Under the pieces are notes generated by a model. It was not told the DNA's origin. It worked only from the letters and a program-made list of their open reading frames with translations, and did not search any database. Shown here piece by piece: positions 44,331 to 54,434 of a stretch of DNA of 64,000 bases. A program made the translations under genes and the position numbers. This stretch comes from Tetrapyrgos nigripes (taxonomy: Eukaryota > Basidiomycota > Agaricomycetes > Agaricales > Campanellaceae), in contig JAACJM010000138.1 of assembly GCA_013368315.1 (NCBI GenBank), positions 1-64,000 of the forward strand, read 5' to 3'. Each line of letters opens with the position of its first letter. Positions within the stretch are counted from its first letter, which is position 1.

Positions 44331-44971
44331 TTTTGGTTCAAGTCTTGAGCTTGAACGCTAACTCTTCGTCTTCCGTAGGCGTCATCTCAGACAAATACAA
44401 GGACAGCTCTCCTCACGAGGACCCAAAGTTCCCAACGTACTGCGGAACTACACACGAATGTCTAACTGCCCCTGATAGCCTAAGTGGTAAACCATATGAT
44501 CCACGAGGTTGTAGCCTGTTCGTAACTGTATTCTCGAAGTCCTGGGGAAACGGACTCGCCAAGCTTTCTCTTACTTTTTTGGCCTGCTATTGTCGGGTTC
44601 CTTGCGCCACGCCCCTCAAGCTCATAGCCTCCGTACTGGTGTTTCCATACGTACTATGGTCTTCTGACTTTGACACGCTTTTGACATCTCCCCAGGAATG
44701 TCTGGCACACGACTACGACCCTGTATGTAGGAAATCTGGTTTTTCTTTCTCTAGACTGATCTTTTGTTTTGCTTCCATTCAGCGTGCCATCACTGTCCAG
44801 TACGCATTGTTTCATCGTCCAGGAACCGTGATGAATTATAGGCTCCAAAGGTCTCCATTAACCGGATGTGTTCGTCGACGACTTTTTCCTCTGAAGACTA
44901 CGCAATTATCATTGCTGGCTTACACACCGGAGAAGAGAAGTCAAGAAGTCGAAGCCTTCAAAGGAAGCTGA
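44281..44971 (+). CDS. Possible multi-exon gene, unknown
   Basis: ATG 44281 (MTEQKTE), a short intron, then IVLVQVLSLNANSSSS and about 200 more codons of open frame to 44971. Two segments inside look like standard introns (gtgtttcc...ccccag, about 44639-44695; gtatgtag...attcag, about 44723-44781), giving ECLAHDYDP joined to RAITVQYALFHRPGTVMNYR. No family is recognised. The region is otherwise gene-poor, so this may be a decayed gene. Confidence 0.33.
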
Positions 44972-45170
44972 GTCTAAGGTGGTGTGCGGAGGTGTCCGGG
45001 TGCTAAAAGAAAAAAACCAAGAAGCGTTACTCAATTCATCAAGGAAGAGCCATTCATTTCATGGTTGCTTCCCTTTGCGTCCTGGATGCTCCGTGTAGTG
45101 TTTTAGACTACATAGCTTCTGGATGCGCAGTCAACATTTATTCTACACATGCGATCAGGAGAGCCTTTCC

Positions 45171-45526
45171 ATGGATATGGATCCCGCTCCTGGAAACCTT
45201 CCCTCGTCTTACCAAGGTCAGTACAAATTATAGAATTCGCCATCCTCTCGGTGCTGACAGGTGCTGACTGGGATTTCACCAGACCATGGTATTGGTACAT
45301 GCGGCAATCTGCGCAAGTACCTGAATTGCTTGGCAAGGCAAGGGCCGGCTTTCCCCTAGATTGGCTTGTTACTTACCGTACCTTGGGTTCTGTTGTCGTT
45401 CTCCAAGTACTTGCTGCGCTTTGGAGTGACCTTTCTTTGTCAATAGAGCTTCCAAGCGTTTGGTACTCGTCCTCGAGTCGGAGTCGATACGGATGTACGC
45501 GGTGGGGTAAGTCAATTTCCAGCTGA
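45171..45526 (+). CDS. Possible two-exon gene, unknown
   Basis: ATG 45171 (MDMDPAPGNLPSSYQ), a 44-bp GT-AG intron (45217-45260), then GADWDFTRPWYWYMRQSAQV, PELLGKARAGFPLDWL and a hydrophobic stretch to a stop at 45524-45526. The intron keeps the frame, but no family is recognised and the C-terminal part may be non-coding. Confidence 0.25.
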
Positions 45527-45529
45527 ACG

Positions 45530-46120
45530 GTACCATGTCCTCGAGATCACTGATTTACTTCCATTGAAGTACATTTCCTCCTTACGAGTGCTTCTCTAAA
45601 AGCATCTTCAACGTGTCTCGTAAGCCTTGTTCGCCTCTGAAATATTCCCACTGGCAGCAATATTTCAGCCCCTTGTTACCTTCAATGTTTATTTTCTTTC
45701 GTTTGCAAACCGACTATGTAGTGAAAATCTTGCTGCGGACGGCACTTTTTGAAGGATCAGTCCCCGGTTAAGTTGATAGTGTCATGTGTGGGAGTCCTAG
45801 CACGATAATAAATCACCGGGCAATGGCGGGCATTCACTCTGATTTCCTTTCTGGTTCATTTCTTCCTCTGTCAAGTTTGCCGCCGCCAAGACTACCCCAT
45901 ACTTCAATCTAGTGAGTAGTGATATTTTTGTTCTGTCCATTCACCGGTCCTGCTGGTTATACAACTTTTCGATCATCTTGGCGCGTTCTCATGGCTTTTT
46001 ACTAGTTTTTGTATATGCCTCTCCTCCTTGCACATGCGGAGACATTTATGCGTACGATGTTTGTGACGATTTCTAAAGACGGCAGGGAAAATCTCATACG
46101 CTTCAACCACTCTGTTACTT
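45530..46120. other. Intergenic upstream of the repeat-precursor gene
   Basis: No gene-like frame. Probably regulatory sequence of the gene starting at 46201. Confidence 0.4.
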
Positions 46121-46123
46121 GGG

Positions 46124-46130
46124 TATAAAA
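46124..46130 (+). promoter_or_regulatory. TATA box of the repeat-precursor gene
   Basis: TATAAAA inside GGGTATAAAAACCC, 77 bp upstream of ATG 46201. Clear core promoter consistent with high or regulated expression. Confidence 0.65.
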
Positions 46131-46200
46131 ACCCACTACGATTTTGCTACCATCCTCGTCCCATTGGATCTTCCAACACTATCATCTCAACTCACTCATC

Positions 46201-47722
46201 ATGCAATTCAAGAAGAACTTTGTCTTTTTCATCGTCGCTGCCGTGCTCTCCACTCCAAGCTTGGCTCGTCCCGTCAACGTAGGTCTATGATATCTTCCTT
46301 CATGTATGCAGACTTTAATGTTATGATTTATCAACCCAGGTACCAGACGTGGGTGACCTAGCCCTTCCGAGTGAAGAAGTCCACGTTGGACGTTCAGAGA
46401 TTGTGGACGTAAGCCTTCCTCATGTTATGGGCTTTCTTCTTTTCCGAGTTGTGCTCATTTATTCCTTGTAGTTCCAGAAGAGACGCCACGGTGACAGTGG
46501 AGAACGGGGCAGAGGTCGCTCTCGCTCTCGTGACGGCCTAGTTGCTCGCAAGCACGGTGACAGTGGAGAACGTGGCAGAGGTCGCTCTCGTTCTCGTGAC
46601 GGCCTAGTTGCTCGCAAGCACGGTGACAGTGGAGAACGGGGCAGAGGTCGCTCTCGCTCTCGTGATGGCCTAGTGGCTCGCAAGCACGGTGACAGTGGAG
46701 AACGGGGCAGAGGTCGCTCTCGCTCTCGTGACGGCCTGGTCGCTCGCAAGCACGGTGACAGTGGAGAACGGGGCAGAGGTCGCTCTCGCTCTCGTGATGG
46801 CCTGGTCGCTCGCAAGCACGGTGACAGTGGAGAACGGGGCAGAGGTCGCTCTCGCTCTCGTGATGGCCTAGTTGCTCGCAAGCACGGTGACAGTGGGGAA
46901 CGTGGACGTTCTCGTTCTCGTGATGGTCTCACTCGTCGCAGGCATGGAGATAGTGGTGAACGTGGCAGAAGTCGCTCTCGGGATGGCTTGGTCGCTCGCA
47001 AGCACGGTGACAGTAGGGAACGTGGACGTTCTCGTTCTCGTGATGGTCTCACTCGTCGCAGGCACGGAGATAGTGGTGAACGTGGCAGAAGTCGCTCTCG
47101 GGATGGCTTGGTCGCTCGCAAGCACGGTGACAGTAGGGAGCGTGGACGTTCTCGTTCTCGTGATGGTCTCACTCGTCGCAGGCATGGAGATAGTGGTGAA
47201 CGTGGCAGAAGTCGCTCTCGGGATGGCTTGGTCGCTCGCAAGCACGGTGACAGTAGGGAACGTGGACGTTCTCGTTCTCGTGACGGTCTCACTCGTCGCA
47301 GGCACGGAGATAGCGGTGAACGTGGCAGAAGTCGCTCTCGGGATGGCTTGGTCGCTCGCAAGCACGGTGACAGTAGGGAACGTGGACGTTCTCGTTCTCG
47401 CAACGGTCTCACTCGTCGCAGGCATGGAGATAGTGGTGAACGTGGCAGAAGTCGCTCTCGGGATGGCTTGGTCACTCGCAAGCACGGTGACAGTAGGGAA
47501 CGTGGACGTTCTCGTTCTCGCAACGGTCTCACTCGTCGCAGGCATGGAGATAGTGGTGAACGTGGCAGAAGTCGCTCTCGGGATGGCTTGGTCACTCGCA
47601 AGCACGGTGACAGTAGGGAACGTGGACGTTCTCGTTCTCGTGATGGTCTCACTCGTCGCAGGCATGGCTCCCACTCCCGTTCCCGTTCTCTCTCTGCTCG
47701 CGGCCTCGACAGTCTCGACTAA
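46201..47722 (+). CDS. Secreted Arg-rich tandem-repeat precursor (Kex2-processed-repeat-protein-like)
   Basis: Three exons: 46201-46278 (signal peptide MQFKKNFVFFIVAAVLSTPS, then LARPVN), 46340-46408 (acidic pro-segment VPDVGDLALPSEEVHVGRSE) and 46472-47722 (repeat array). The pro-segment leads into FQKRRHGD, a dibasic site. The array has six 22-residue units (R[RK]HGDSGERGRGRSRSRDGL + VA), then six 40-residue double units (RKHGDSRERGRSRSRDGLT + RRRHGDSGERGRSRSRDGLV + A), a partial one, and the tail SARGLDSLD. Every unit starts at RR, RRR or RK followed by HGD. Signal peptide, pro-region and repeated basic cleavage sites match fungal KEPs (secreted Kex2-processed repeat proteins), which release many copies of a short peptide. 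The peptide's function is unknown. Alternative: an unprocessed cationic wall or nucleic-acid-binding protein. Confidence 0.8.
46481..46876 (+). repeat. 66-bp tandem repeat, 6 units
   Basis: Units start at 46481, 46547, 46613, 46679, 46745 and 46811, each 66 bp (22 codons), nearly identical (synonymous changes at the Leu-Val codons). Unit 1 has RR in place of RK. Confidence 0.9.
46877..47667 (+). repeat. 120-bp higher-order tandem repeat, 6.5 units
   Basis: Units start at 46877, 46997, 47117, 47237, 47357 and 47477, with a partial unit at 47597. Each joins a 57-bp and a 63-bp variant of the 66-bp unit. Substitutions are few (Asp to Asn after RSR in two units; Val-Ala to Val-Thr in two), showing recent amplification or homogenisation. 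Long frames on the other strand here are artefacts of the repeat. Confidence 0.9.
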
Positions 47723-48222
47723 AGGTTTACTGTTCCATTTTCTCGTTGACGACAAGGGTTTCTTGGGCTCTTTATGGTTTCGAAATGAGTCTTACTGTAC
47801 AAATAGTTCTGGTGAAGAAAACGCTCTTGTTTCATGGTAACGAATAGTTACGCGACGTTCAACTCTACATACGAAAATCCAGAAAAAAACGGACTGGCCT
47901 TTTATAATAAAAATACTCTGTGAAATGTACTTACTGGTACGGTTACCCTCTTGATGATGTATATATAACAACCTGCGTACTCTACTTACCTACATAGGAA
48001 GGACAGTATCAACATTGATATTGTTGAAGTTGCCGTAGCGTTGCATCGCAGAACAAGGCGCAATTTGAAGTATCATCGCAGCTGGTTCAGAAAAAAAAAC
48101 TCCAAGTTCCATTACGGATTCAATCTCAATACATACATATATGTAGCAGACCGTGGATATAAGTACTATAATTTATCCTACAACCGATCCCTTCTCAATC
48201 CATTCTTCTGCAATGAGCCCAC
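47723..48222. other. Convergent intergenic
   Basis: 3' regions of the repeat-precursor gene and the metalloendopeptidase gene. No gene-like frame. Confidence 0.45.
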
Positions 48223-49619
48223 TTAGTCCAAAGCAGGGTTGTTCTCAGCAAAGTACTCGTGACTATCAGCATTGTCTATCGCTGTATCGGGGTCGCTCTG
48301 AGCGAGATCTTGGGCACCACTTTGACCGTAGACATGATCATCTATCACGAAGTGGTGAGTCTCACGAAGCAAGGGACGCTGTGAACATTTCACTCACCAG
48401 TTCCAGCGTTACGGGTAAAGTGGGTAGATTCGTGGATCAGAGTTCCACCCTACCCATACACGTTAGTCAGTCACGTCAGATACACAGTGATTTGCAGAAG
48501 AATACACGTACCCTGGAGTCAGTGCCAGTAGTGGTAGTCTGCCAGAAGACATCGCAAAGGTAGATAGTTCCGAACCTGTAATAGATGCTAGATCAAAAAG
48601 AACGGCCTCACACGCAGGAAAACACGTACTCGTCGGGATACACGTAGGCATAGGTACCTTCCAAGTCACAGGTGCTGCAGTCATAGGTGTAGTCATCATA
48701 ACCTTGAGTAGCAATGTTGTTGAAATGGTCGGTGACTGTGTTGTAGCGTGACGAGTCGAACTCGCCGAACCAGGTGGTATACCTCTCGGTGCCGTCAGAG
48801 ATGCCTTGGAGATAACTGCAATGCAGGGATATTAGAAAACAAGGGAAGTGTCCCATGAGCAGTCAACTTACGAAAGAGCATTGTTGGCATAGGTGTTAGC
48901 AGCGTCGACGGCTTCCTCAATCGTAGATTGCTGGTCTGCTGAACAACCGTCGAAGGAGGCACGCTTTGTCTTCGGGGTGCGGCGGGCAATGGAGAGAGTA
49001 CCACCAGCAAGCTTGGTCTTGAGAGAGGTCCCAACGGTGGCTTTCACAGTGGAGACTTCGAGAGTGGAAGGGTCAACGGCGTAGAAGATAGTAGCGGGGT
49101 TAATCTGGTAGTCATCGGGTCCAGAGAGAGTGAAGTTGTAGGCAGAGGACACTGTCGGTCAAGATGGTGTCAGCTAAACTGAGGAGAACGCACAAAGGAC
49201 GCTAACTAACAGTCATGAGTAATATCCACAGATTTACCGGCCTCAATGGTAGTGAAGGAAGCACTTGAAGACTTAGCGGCGACGGAAGGAACGTATTTGA
49301 CCTTGATACCATTGAAGGAGGGCGAAGCGCCAGTAGAGCTGGAGATACGGAAACTGTTGGTAGGTACTTTGGTCAAGAGAGACCGGGGGTCGTTCAGAAG
49401 CTGCAATGCCTCAGAACCAGTGTTCGTCAGAGTAGCCGTAACCTTCAAGTTGTCAACACCAGTCACAGACTCGGGACCTTGAAGATGAATATTAGAAGAC
49501 ATGGTTCACAATTATGTGAAGAGCTACATACCAGACACTTTCAGAGTCAATTCTGCTGACGCAGAAATCGCAGAAGCCGCGAGAGCGACCAAGGAAGAGC
49601 GAAGAGCAGAGGAGAACAT
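48223..49619 (-). CDS. Peptidyl-Lys metalloendopeptidase (M35 family), secreted
   Basis: Zinc endopeptidase of the deuterolysin/aspzincin family, which in mushrooms (GfMEP type) cuts on the N-terminal side of lysine. ATG 49619 gives the signal peptide MFSSALRSSLVALAASAISA, then a propeptide with VTATLTNTGSEALQLLNDPR. The mature domain starts after a basic site near RRTPKTKRASFDGCSADQQS. Catalytic HESTH occurs in GTLIHESTHF, and the aspzincin motif GTxDxxYG is present as GTDDHVYG across a splice junction. The acidic YTYDCSTCDLEGTYAYVYPD segment and the C-terminal DSHEYFAENNPALD are also typical. About seven exons; stop 48223-48225. Confidence 0.88.
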
Positions 49620-49672
49620 GGTGAAGAGTAGTACCGGTGAAGCCTAGGGTAGGATTAGACCCTACAACCTCC

Positions 49673-49680
49673 CTTTTATA
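49673..49680 (-). promoter_or_regulatory. TATA box of the metalloendopeptidase gene
   Basis: On the minus strand TATAAAAG lies about 55 bp upstream of ATG 49619, typical for highly expressed secreted proteases. Confidence 0.55.
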
Positions 49681-50390
49681 TGATATCCTCTCCAGAGAAG
49701 CGATTAAGACTCCACCAGCATATTATGATACGCAAGAAATAGAGTTTTGAATGGTTATTTCCCCATCCTGGCAACGGTGGAAATACTATATAGCCGATTA
49801 GCAGCGATTAGCTCAGTCCGTAAACTCCTCCTCCATGCGGCCAGTCCATACGTCGTGCATATGTTGTGCATATGTATGCACTCGAGTCTTGCACAGGGAG
49901 AAGATCATAGGTGATAAAGCGCTCCATATCTCTGTTTGCTGCGGAAAACCAAGGTAATGAGAGGCAATGAGGCAACCGTGATACGATACTTATCAAAATT
50001 TCAGAAGCATTGCTTCAAAAAAACTCGAGTGCCATGGACTACACTCGCGCTGGTACTGCCTGTCGTAGAGGAAGGGTTCATATATCATAAGTGATACCGT
50101 AACAACGCATTGACGCATGTACTTACCCTCTGGAGTTGCTTCAGAGTATACCCCAATGTTACGAATGTAGCGCCGTTCCATGACCCAGGAAAATCATTAG
50201 CCCGACTCCTTGTTCGTGTCTGAGTCTTATTGCTTTTCTTTTCCAATGTTTCAGTCAGTGATCAGCGAAAAGTCATTCATGCTGCATGAAACAGACGAAG
50301 TTTTTGGAGAAGAGATCTTCCGAGCCGCTTGGCTGAAAGGAGAGACCGTGGAAAACTGAACATATTTTCTTCTGCTCATCGTCTTCAACG
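49681..50390. other. Mostly intergenic
   Basis: Promoter sides of the protease and uS7m genes. On the minus strand, MERRYIRNIGVYSEATPEG (50181 downward) followed by a plausible intron gives a short frame of about 37 codons. It is too short to call a gene. Confidence 0.35.
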
Positions 50391-51148
50391 ATGCTGAGAA
50401 GCCTCTCAACATCGTTGCGCTCGTCGTGCAGACCTGTTGCACTACGAACAGCATCGCTCCCAGCCCGTTCACTCTCCTCTCAATCTACTCAATCTAGTCG
50501 TGCTGAAGAGACGACCGAGGAGTCATACAACCTACTCGCAAACTCGCAACAAAACACGGGGGATGACATTGCCCAGCTTCTCAATCTCGATGTCTTAACG
50601 GCTCCCAAAGAGTCCAACGCCCCTCCTGTAATGAACATCCCTCCTCAAGAAGACCCTCTCCTGCACTATCTCGCGTCACGAATCATGCAAAGCGGTCATC
50701 GGGCCAGAGCGAACCGCATTGTCGCTCGGACATTGCTCAACATCCACGCGTATACCCGAGCACCTCCATTACCCATTTTACGACAAGCTATATTCAAGGC
50801 TGCACCGGCTGTACGTTGTTTGAACCATAGAATCGCGACCAAGCAGGTGCTCAAGCCAATACCTTTGAGCGAGAAGCAGAGCATCGGCCGTGCGATAACA
50901 TGGATTCTCGAGGAGGTTGAGGGTTATCCGGGAAGTAAACAGGTTCGGCAAGGAGGGTCGCAGCTTGAGGAGAGGCTGGCTAGAGAGATTATCAAAATTA
51001 TTAAGGGAGAGAGCGCTGTGCTGGCAACTAAAGAAAAGGTCCATAGAGAGGCCATGCTTAATCGGTGAGTATCATCAATTCTCGCTTTCTTGAAGATTTA
51101 TAGATGTTTGCTCTTTTCTTTTTCAGTGGTAGTGTTGGGAAAGCATGA
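50391..51148 (+). CDS. RSM7: Mitochondrial small-subunit ribosomal protein uS7m
   Basis: Ribosomal protein S7 family, mitochondrial. The N-terminus, MLRSLSTSLRSSCRPVALRT, is a basic, Ser-rich presequence. The S7 domain shows DPLLHYLASRIMQSGHRARA, IVARTLLNI, LRQAIFKAAPAVRCLNHRIA and PIPLSEKQSIGRAITWIL, then the C-terminal helix with LATKEKVHREAMLNR. One intron near the 3' end leads to GSVGKA and TGA 51146-51148. The long C-terminal extension beyond the bacterial core fits fungal uS7m. Confidence 0.87.
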
Positions 51149-52236
51149 GCGGGGTATTGTCCTCAGGCTGTATGGTTTTGCTGGTAGAGTGAGTTGCAAT
51201 TGTTGTTTTCGGTCACATTTTGTCTTATCGGCTTGTCATTTACAGTCTATAGGCCTTGCCCACTTTCTAGAGCCTTGGATGCTTCTATGTAATGATACTT
51301 TATGGAAAAGAATAATACCACCGTGTCCTGGCTACACCGCCGCATCCTTTTCTGTCCCCCTGTAGGAGGCCAAAAAATCTACGCTCTTCTGGTTCAGAGT
51401 CCATGAATTACCTCGTCAGAACTCGTATCTCTTCGCTTACGGCTTAGCCTCAGTTCGCGAAATTTCCGTCATCCCTATGTATCATCCTCCTTCCTCTCCA
51501 GCGGGTGATAGGTGACTTGTCTCCAAATGGCCACTCGCTGTCTTCCTTCGTTCGCCGTAAGAAACGGTCAATCTGAGTCGTTCGTCTATCTCAACGCTCG
51601 CCGCTCAAGATGTGTAAACCTCCAGTTGCACGACGGCGACGTTGGCCATATGTAGATAAGGTCTTTTACCTTGAGGTGCTGGAGCGACCACCTGTACGGA
51701 CAAGATCTTTCCGCCATTTCGCCTTCTGCGTTCATGATGGCGTGTCTGCATTCAGATTCCTCGGAGGTTCATTGTTGCGGTCCACATGGAACACCTGTGC
51801 ACATATGGCACATATGTACCTCGAGGGAATCCGTCAATCCGGACCCGTTAGTACATATGTATATGCTCATGTTTTTAGTGGCAACTATGTATATAAGTAA
51901 TCCTACAACAGAAATACACTCTTTCTTTCCTCCCTTCAGCTTCAGGATGGTAGACCGCCTACTTTGTCACTGACAGTACTACCATCATGCCCCGCTGGAA
52001 AGCGTTTGGACGCACACTCGAGCCCTCTTCTGATCTACTTCCAGACGCCATCACTGGGCCCAAGTAATGGGTATCATTTACTGCCACTGCAAGACAGTGC
52101 AAGTCGTCCGCGTCAACCTGTCGTCATATATCATAAGTCTCTCTGAAAAAAACCTTTAAGGAAAAACCACTCACCCTTGCTGTCTAATATCCTCTTCTAT
52201 TGCTCATCATTCCTGCACCGTCATCACCCTCCCATT
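51149..52236. other. Long stretch without a supported gene
   Basis: Several frames of 60-100 codons exist (for example 51610-51900) but none has an ATG context, splice pattern or family resemblance I can support. The palindromic CATATGGCACATATG near 51794 is a simple local repeat. Confidence 0.4.
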
Positions 52237-53115
52237 TCATGTCATAATCCTTAACTTTTGGATATAAGGTACCATCTCTTCCCAAGCCTCAAGGTCAATC
52301 TCCACATACTCAGTCGACGAACCCTCAAAGTTAAACTTGGCTTGAAGATGTAACGGCGTCGAGGCATTTAACAGCCCAAATTTGCTTTTCACGTATAGGA
52401 ATGCGTTCTACATGACAGGACGGAAGAGGACAACACGATACACCGTACGGTGCACCTCAACCATTCAGAACAAAGACACGACACACGACTCGTAAAGACA
52501 AAGAACAACACGATACTCACCTTGCCAGACATCTTACCCATATGCTTCCTCCCCAACGCGATCGTCCGTTTCCCAAACTCAACCAACAAGGGTGGTGGTT
52601 GTGTACTCGGAGGCTCGCTACTCCAAGGAGTATCTGCAAATGCTCGTAGACTTTCCCCGATTCCCTGTGCGACTTGGTTTTCGGAAAGAGAGAGCGAACT
52701 AGCCATGTCCCGGGCTGTGTTGGAGATGTTGGACATTAGGTTGGAGAATGCCATTGCAGCTGCCTGGTTGTTTTTGGCGGTTTGGGCGCTTTTTTTGGGG
52801 AGATGACTTTGTGGGTTTACCGCTGGTGCTGAATTTGATGTTGTAGCAGGAGGCGCTGGAGGCGAAGGGTCAAAGACTCTGGATATGTTTCAGGGTTGGC
52901 GCGGAATAGGAAAACTGTGTCGTTACTGCACTGATTGTTTGGCCAGTGGGCATGACCTTCACTGTTGACATGTTTAAAGTTTACGTCCAATTCAGATATT
53001 ACGCTGGCCGCGCCCATCCTTTTGGGACAAAGGTAAATCCAAGAACTTTACTATCAGTCCATTACCGCTTCGAAGCAGCCAGGACTTGATTTGCTGCTCT
53101 GTCAGTTCTGTCCAT
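52237..53115 (-). CDS. Protein of unknown function; 5' half of the model uncertain
   Basis: The secure part runs from MAFSNLMSNISNTARDMASS (ATG 52754), LSLSENQVAQGIGESLRAFA and LVEFGKRTIALGRKHMGKMS over an intron to NAFLYVKSKFGLLNASTPLH and EYVEIDLEAWEEMVPYIQKL, stop at 52237-52239. Upstream on the same strand, coding-like sequence continues: MDRTDRAANQVLAASKR from ATG 53115, a 50-bp-class intron, then MGAASVISELDVNFKHVNSE, and a Pro/Ser-rich linker (DPSPPAPPATTSNSAPAVNP). Joining that linker to the upstream exon needs a one-base shift near 52883. The true start may be either ATG. Family not recognised. Confidence 0.5.
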
Positions 53116-54113
53116 CTCTGCCAACTACCATCGACGTCTAGCGTCAATTGACAAAAGGAACGAGGCCTCGGCAAAACCCGGGTTACTTTTGATAGTGGAA
53201 ATGGCCCCTATGCACGTCAATGTTATCTACAAACTCTGTGTACACCTGCGATCTGTACTACGGGCCGGCAAATGTAGCTCAAGTCAGCGGCTGCCTACCC
53301 GCATACCAAGCCAAAAACATTTATTATGGTCTAATCCCAATTATTCCAATGACGGTTGAAAACCGTCATCGAGGGTCTTTCGGGAAAGCTTTGAAACACT
53401 GACGCGTTGACGGCCGCGACGCCGCGACGCGTGAAAGAGCTATGTAGTCTCTGTTTTCAACGGACGTATTTAATTGGGTGTTTTCGCTGGATCCGAAGTC
53501 TGAAGTAGGCCTTCCTACTCGTGACAAGACGTGTACGTGTAGGATTGTACACGTACTACGTGGACTCGTATACATGTGAAGACATATGTATGTCGAGTAC
53601 TCCTCCATACTTATGACACCATACGCGATAATAGACCTCTAGTAATAAGCCTCAAGTGCGGGGCTCCGGGTGTTCCGTACGAATTTCGAGTGCAGACACT
53701 GAGCGAAGCCCTAACGTCAACCTAAGCCCATGGACAACGTAGCTGAGTGACTACCCATACAACCCTATTTATTTTCTAGATTATCACAGTAAATGACACG
53801 CTGAATAGCGACAGGGACTAAAACAACAATGCAGAGAACGAGATGAATATATATGCGTACAAGGATGAATGTTCGTAATCAATGGATGCAAAACAGAGCT
53901 CGGTATCAAGGAAAGGAGTGCGGCAAAAGCAAACGAAAGACTATAGTTGAGACAAGAAATCCAAAAGTGTCTAGATTGGTGTGACGAAAGGATGTAGAGA
54001 TTTTCTGAAAAAGAAAGAACAACACGCGGCACGTACGGAGTGTACACAGCTGCCCTTTGCCCTGTCATTGTCGGTGTCGATGTCAAGCTCCAAGTGACAC
54101 GACCCCGACAGAC
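53116..54113. other. Stretch without a supported gene
   Basis: Only short overlapping frames. The 53784-54086 minus-strand frame is probably part of the 3' UTR of the next gene. Nothing else recognised. Confidence 0.4.
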
Positions 54114-54428
54114 CTAGAGGCGGCGTGTACATCGTGTATAGATGCCGGAAACCATATACCCTTGCCCAAAGAGATAGAGAAAAAGGACACCGAAAAAACC
54201 CATTATAAAAGAAAGTAATCCAAGCAAAGCAAGAACGAGAGAACCCAGAGACCAGATAGATGACTGACCCAATGGAATGAAGAATCTCGTGTATGTTTCC
54301 TTCCCAAAAGGCCAAAATATAACCGCCTCATGTCGTGCATAGAGCACATCCCTCCCAATGTGACCTAATCCTTCAGCCATACCCAACCCTGTCAACCTCC
54401 TCGTTGCTTCCAACAGTATAAGCAAACG
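54114..54428 (-). CDS. Hydrophobic protein frame directly after an in-frame stop
   Basis: Starts ATG 54428, MRLLILLEATRRLTGLGMAE, with GLGHIGRDVLYARHEAVIFW and KETYTRFFIPL, then two hydrophobic segments (SLGSLVLALLGLLSFIMGFF, VLFLYLFGQGY), stopping at 54114 or spliced on. It is in the same frame as the upstream gene, with TGA plus one codon between. It could be a second cistron, the C-terminal half of one gene with a nonsense or readthrough stop, or joined by an undetected intron. Probably a membrane protein; family not recognised. Confidence 0.5.
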   Translation of the reverse strand, partial: RLLILLEATRRLTGLGMAEGLGHIGRDVLYARHEAVIFWPFGKETYTRFFIPLGQSSIWSLGSLVLALLGLLSFIMGFFGVLFLYLFGQGYMVSGIYTRCTRRL

Positions 54429-54434
54429 CATGAT

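Noticed and set aside
46481..47667. RS-domain splicing factor interpretation of the RSRSRD repeats
   Set aside because: The protein has a clear signal peptide, an acidic pro-segment and dibasic junctions, and no RNA-recognition domain. A secreted precursor fits better.
46459..47755. Long open frames on the minus strand (about 400 and 295 codons) across the repeat array
   Set aside because: They mirror the 66/120-bp periodicity, lack signal, start context and introns, and arise because the repeat unit has no stops in several frames. The plus-strand frame is the one joined to a signal peptide by good introns.
51610..51900. 96-codon plus-strand frame starting MCKPPVARRRRW
   Set aside because: No family resemblance, no flanking splice pattern, and an overlapping frame of similar length exists in the same place.
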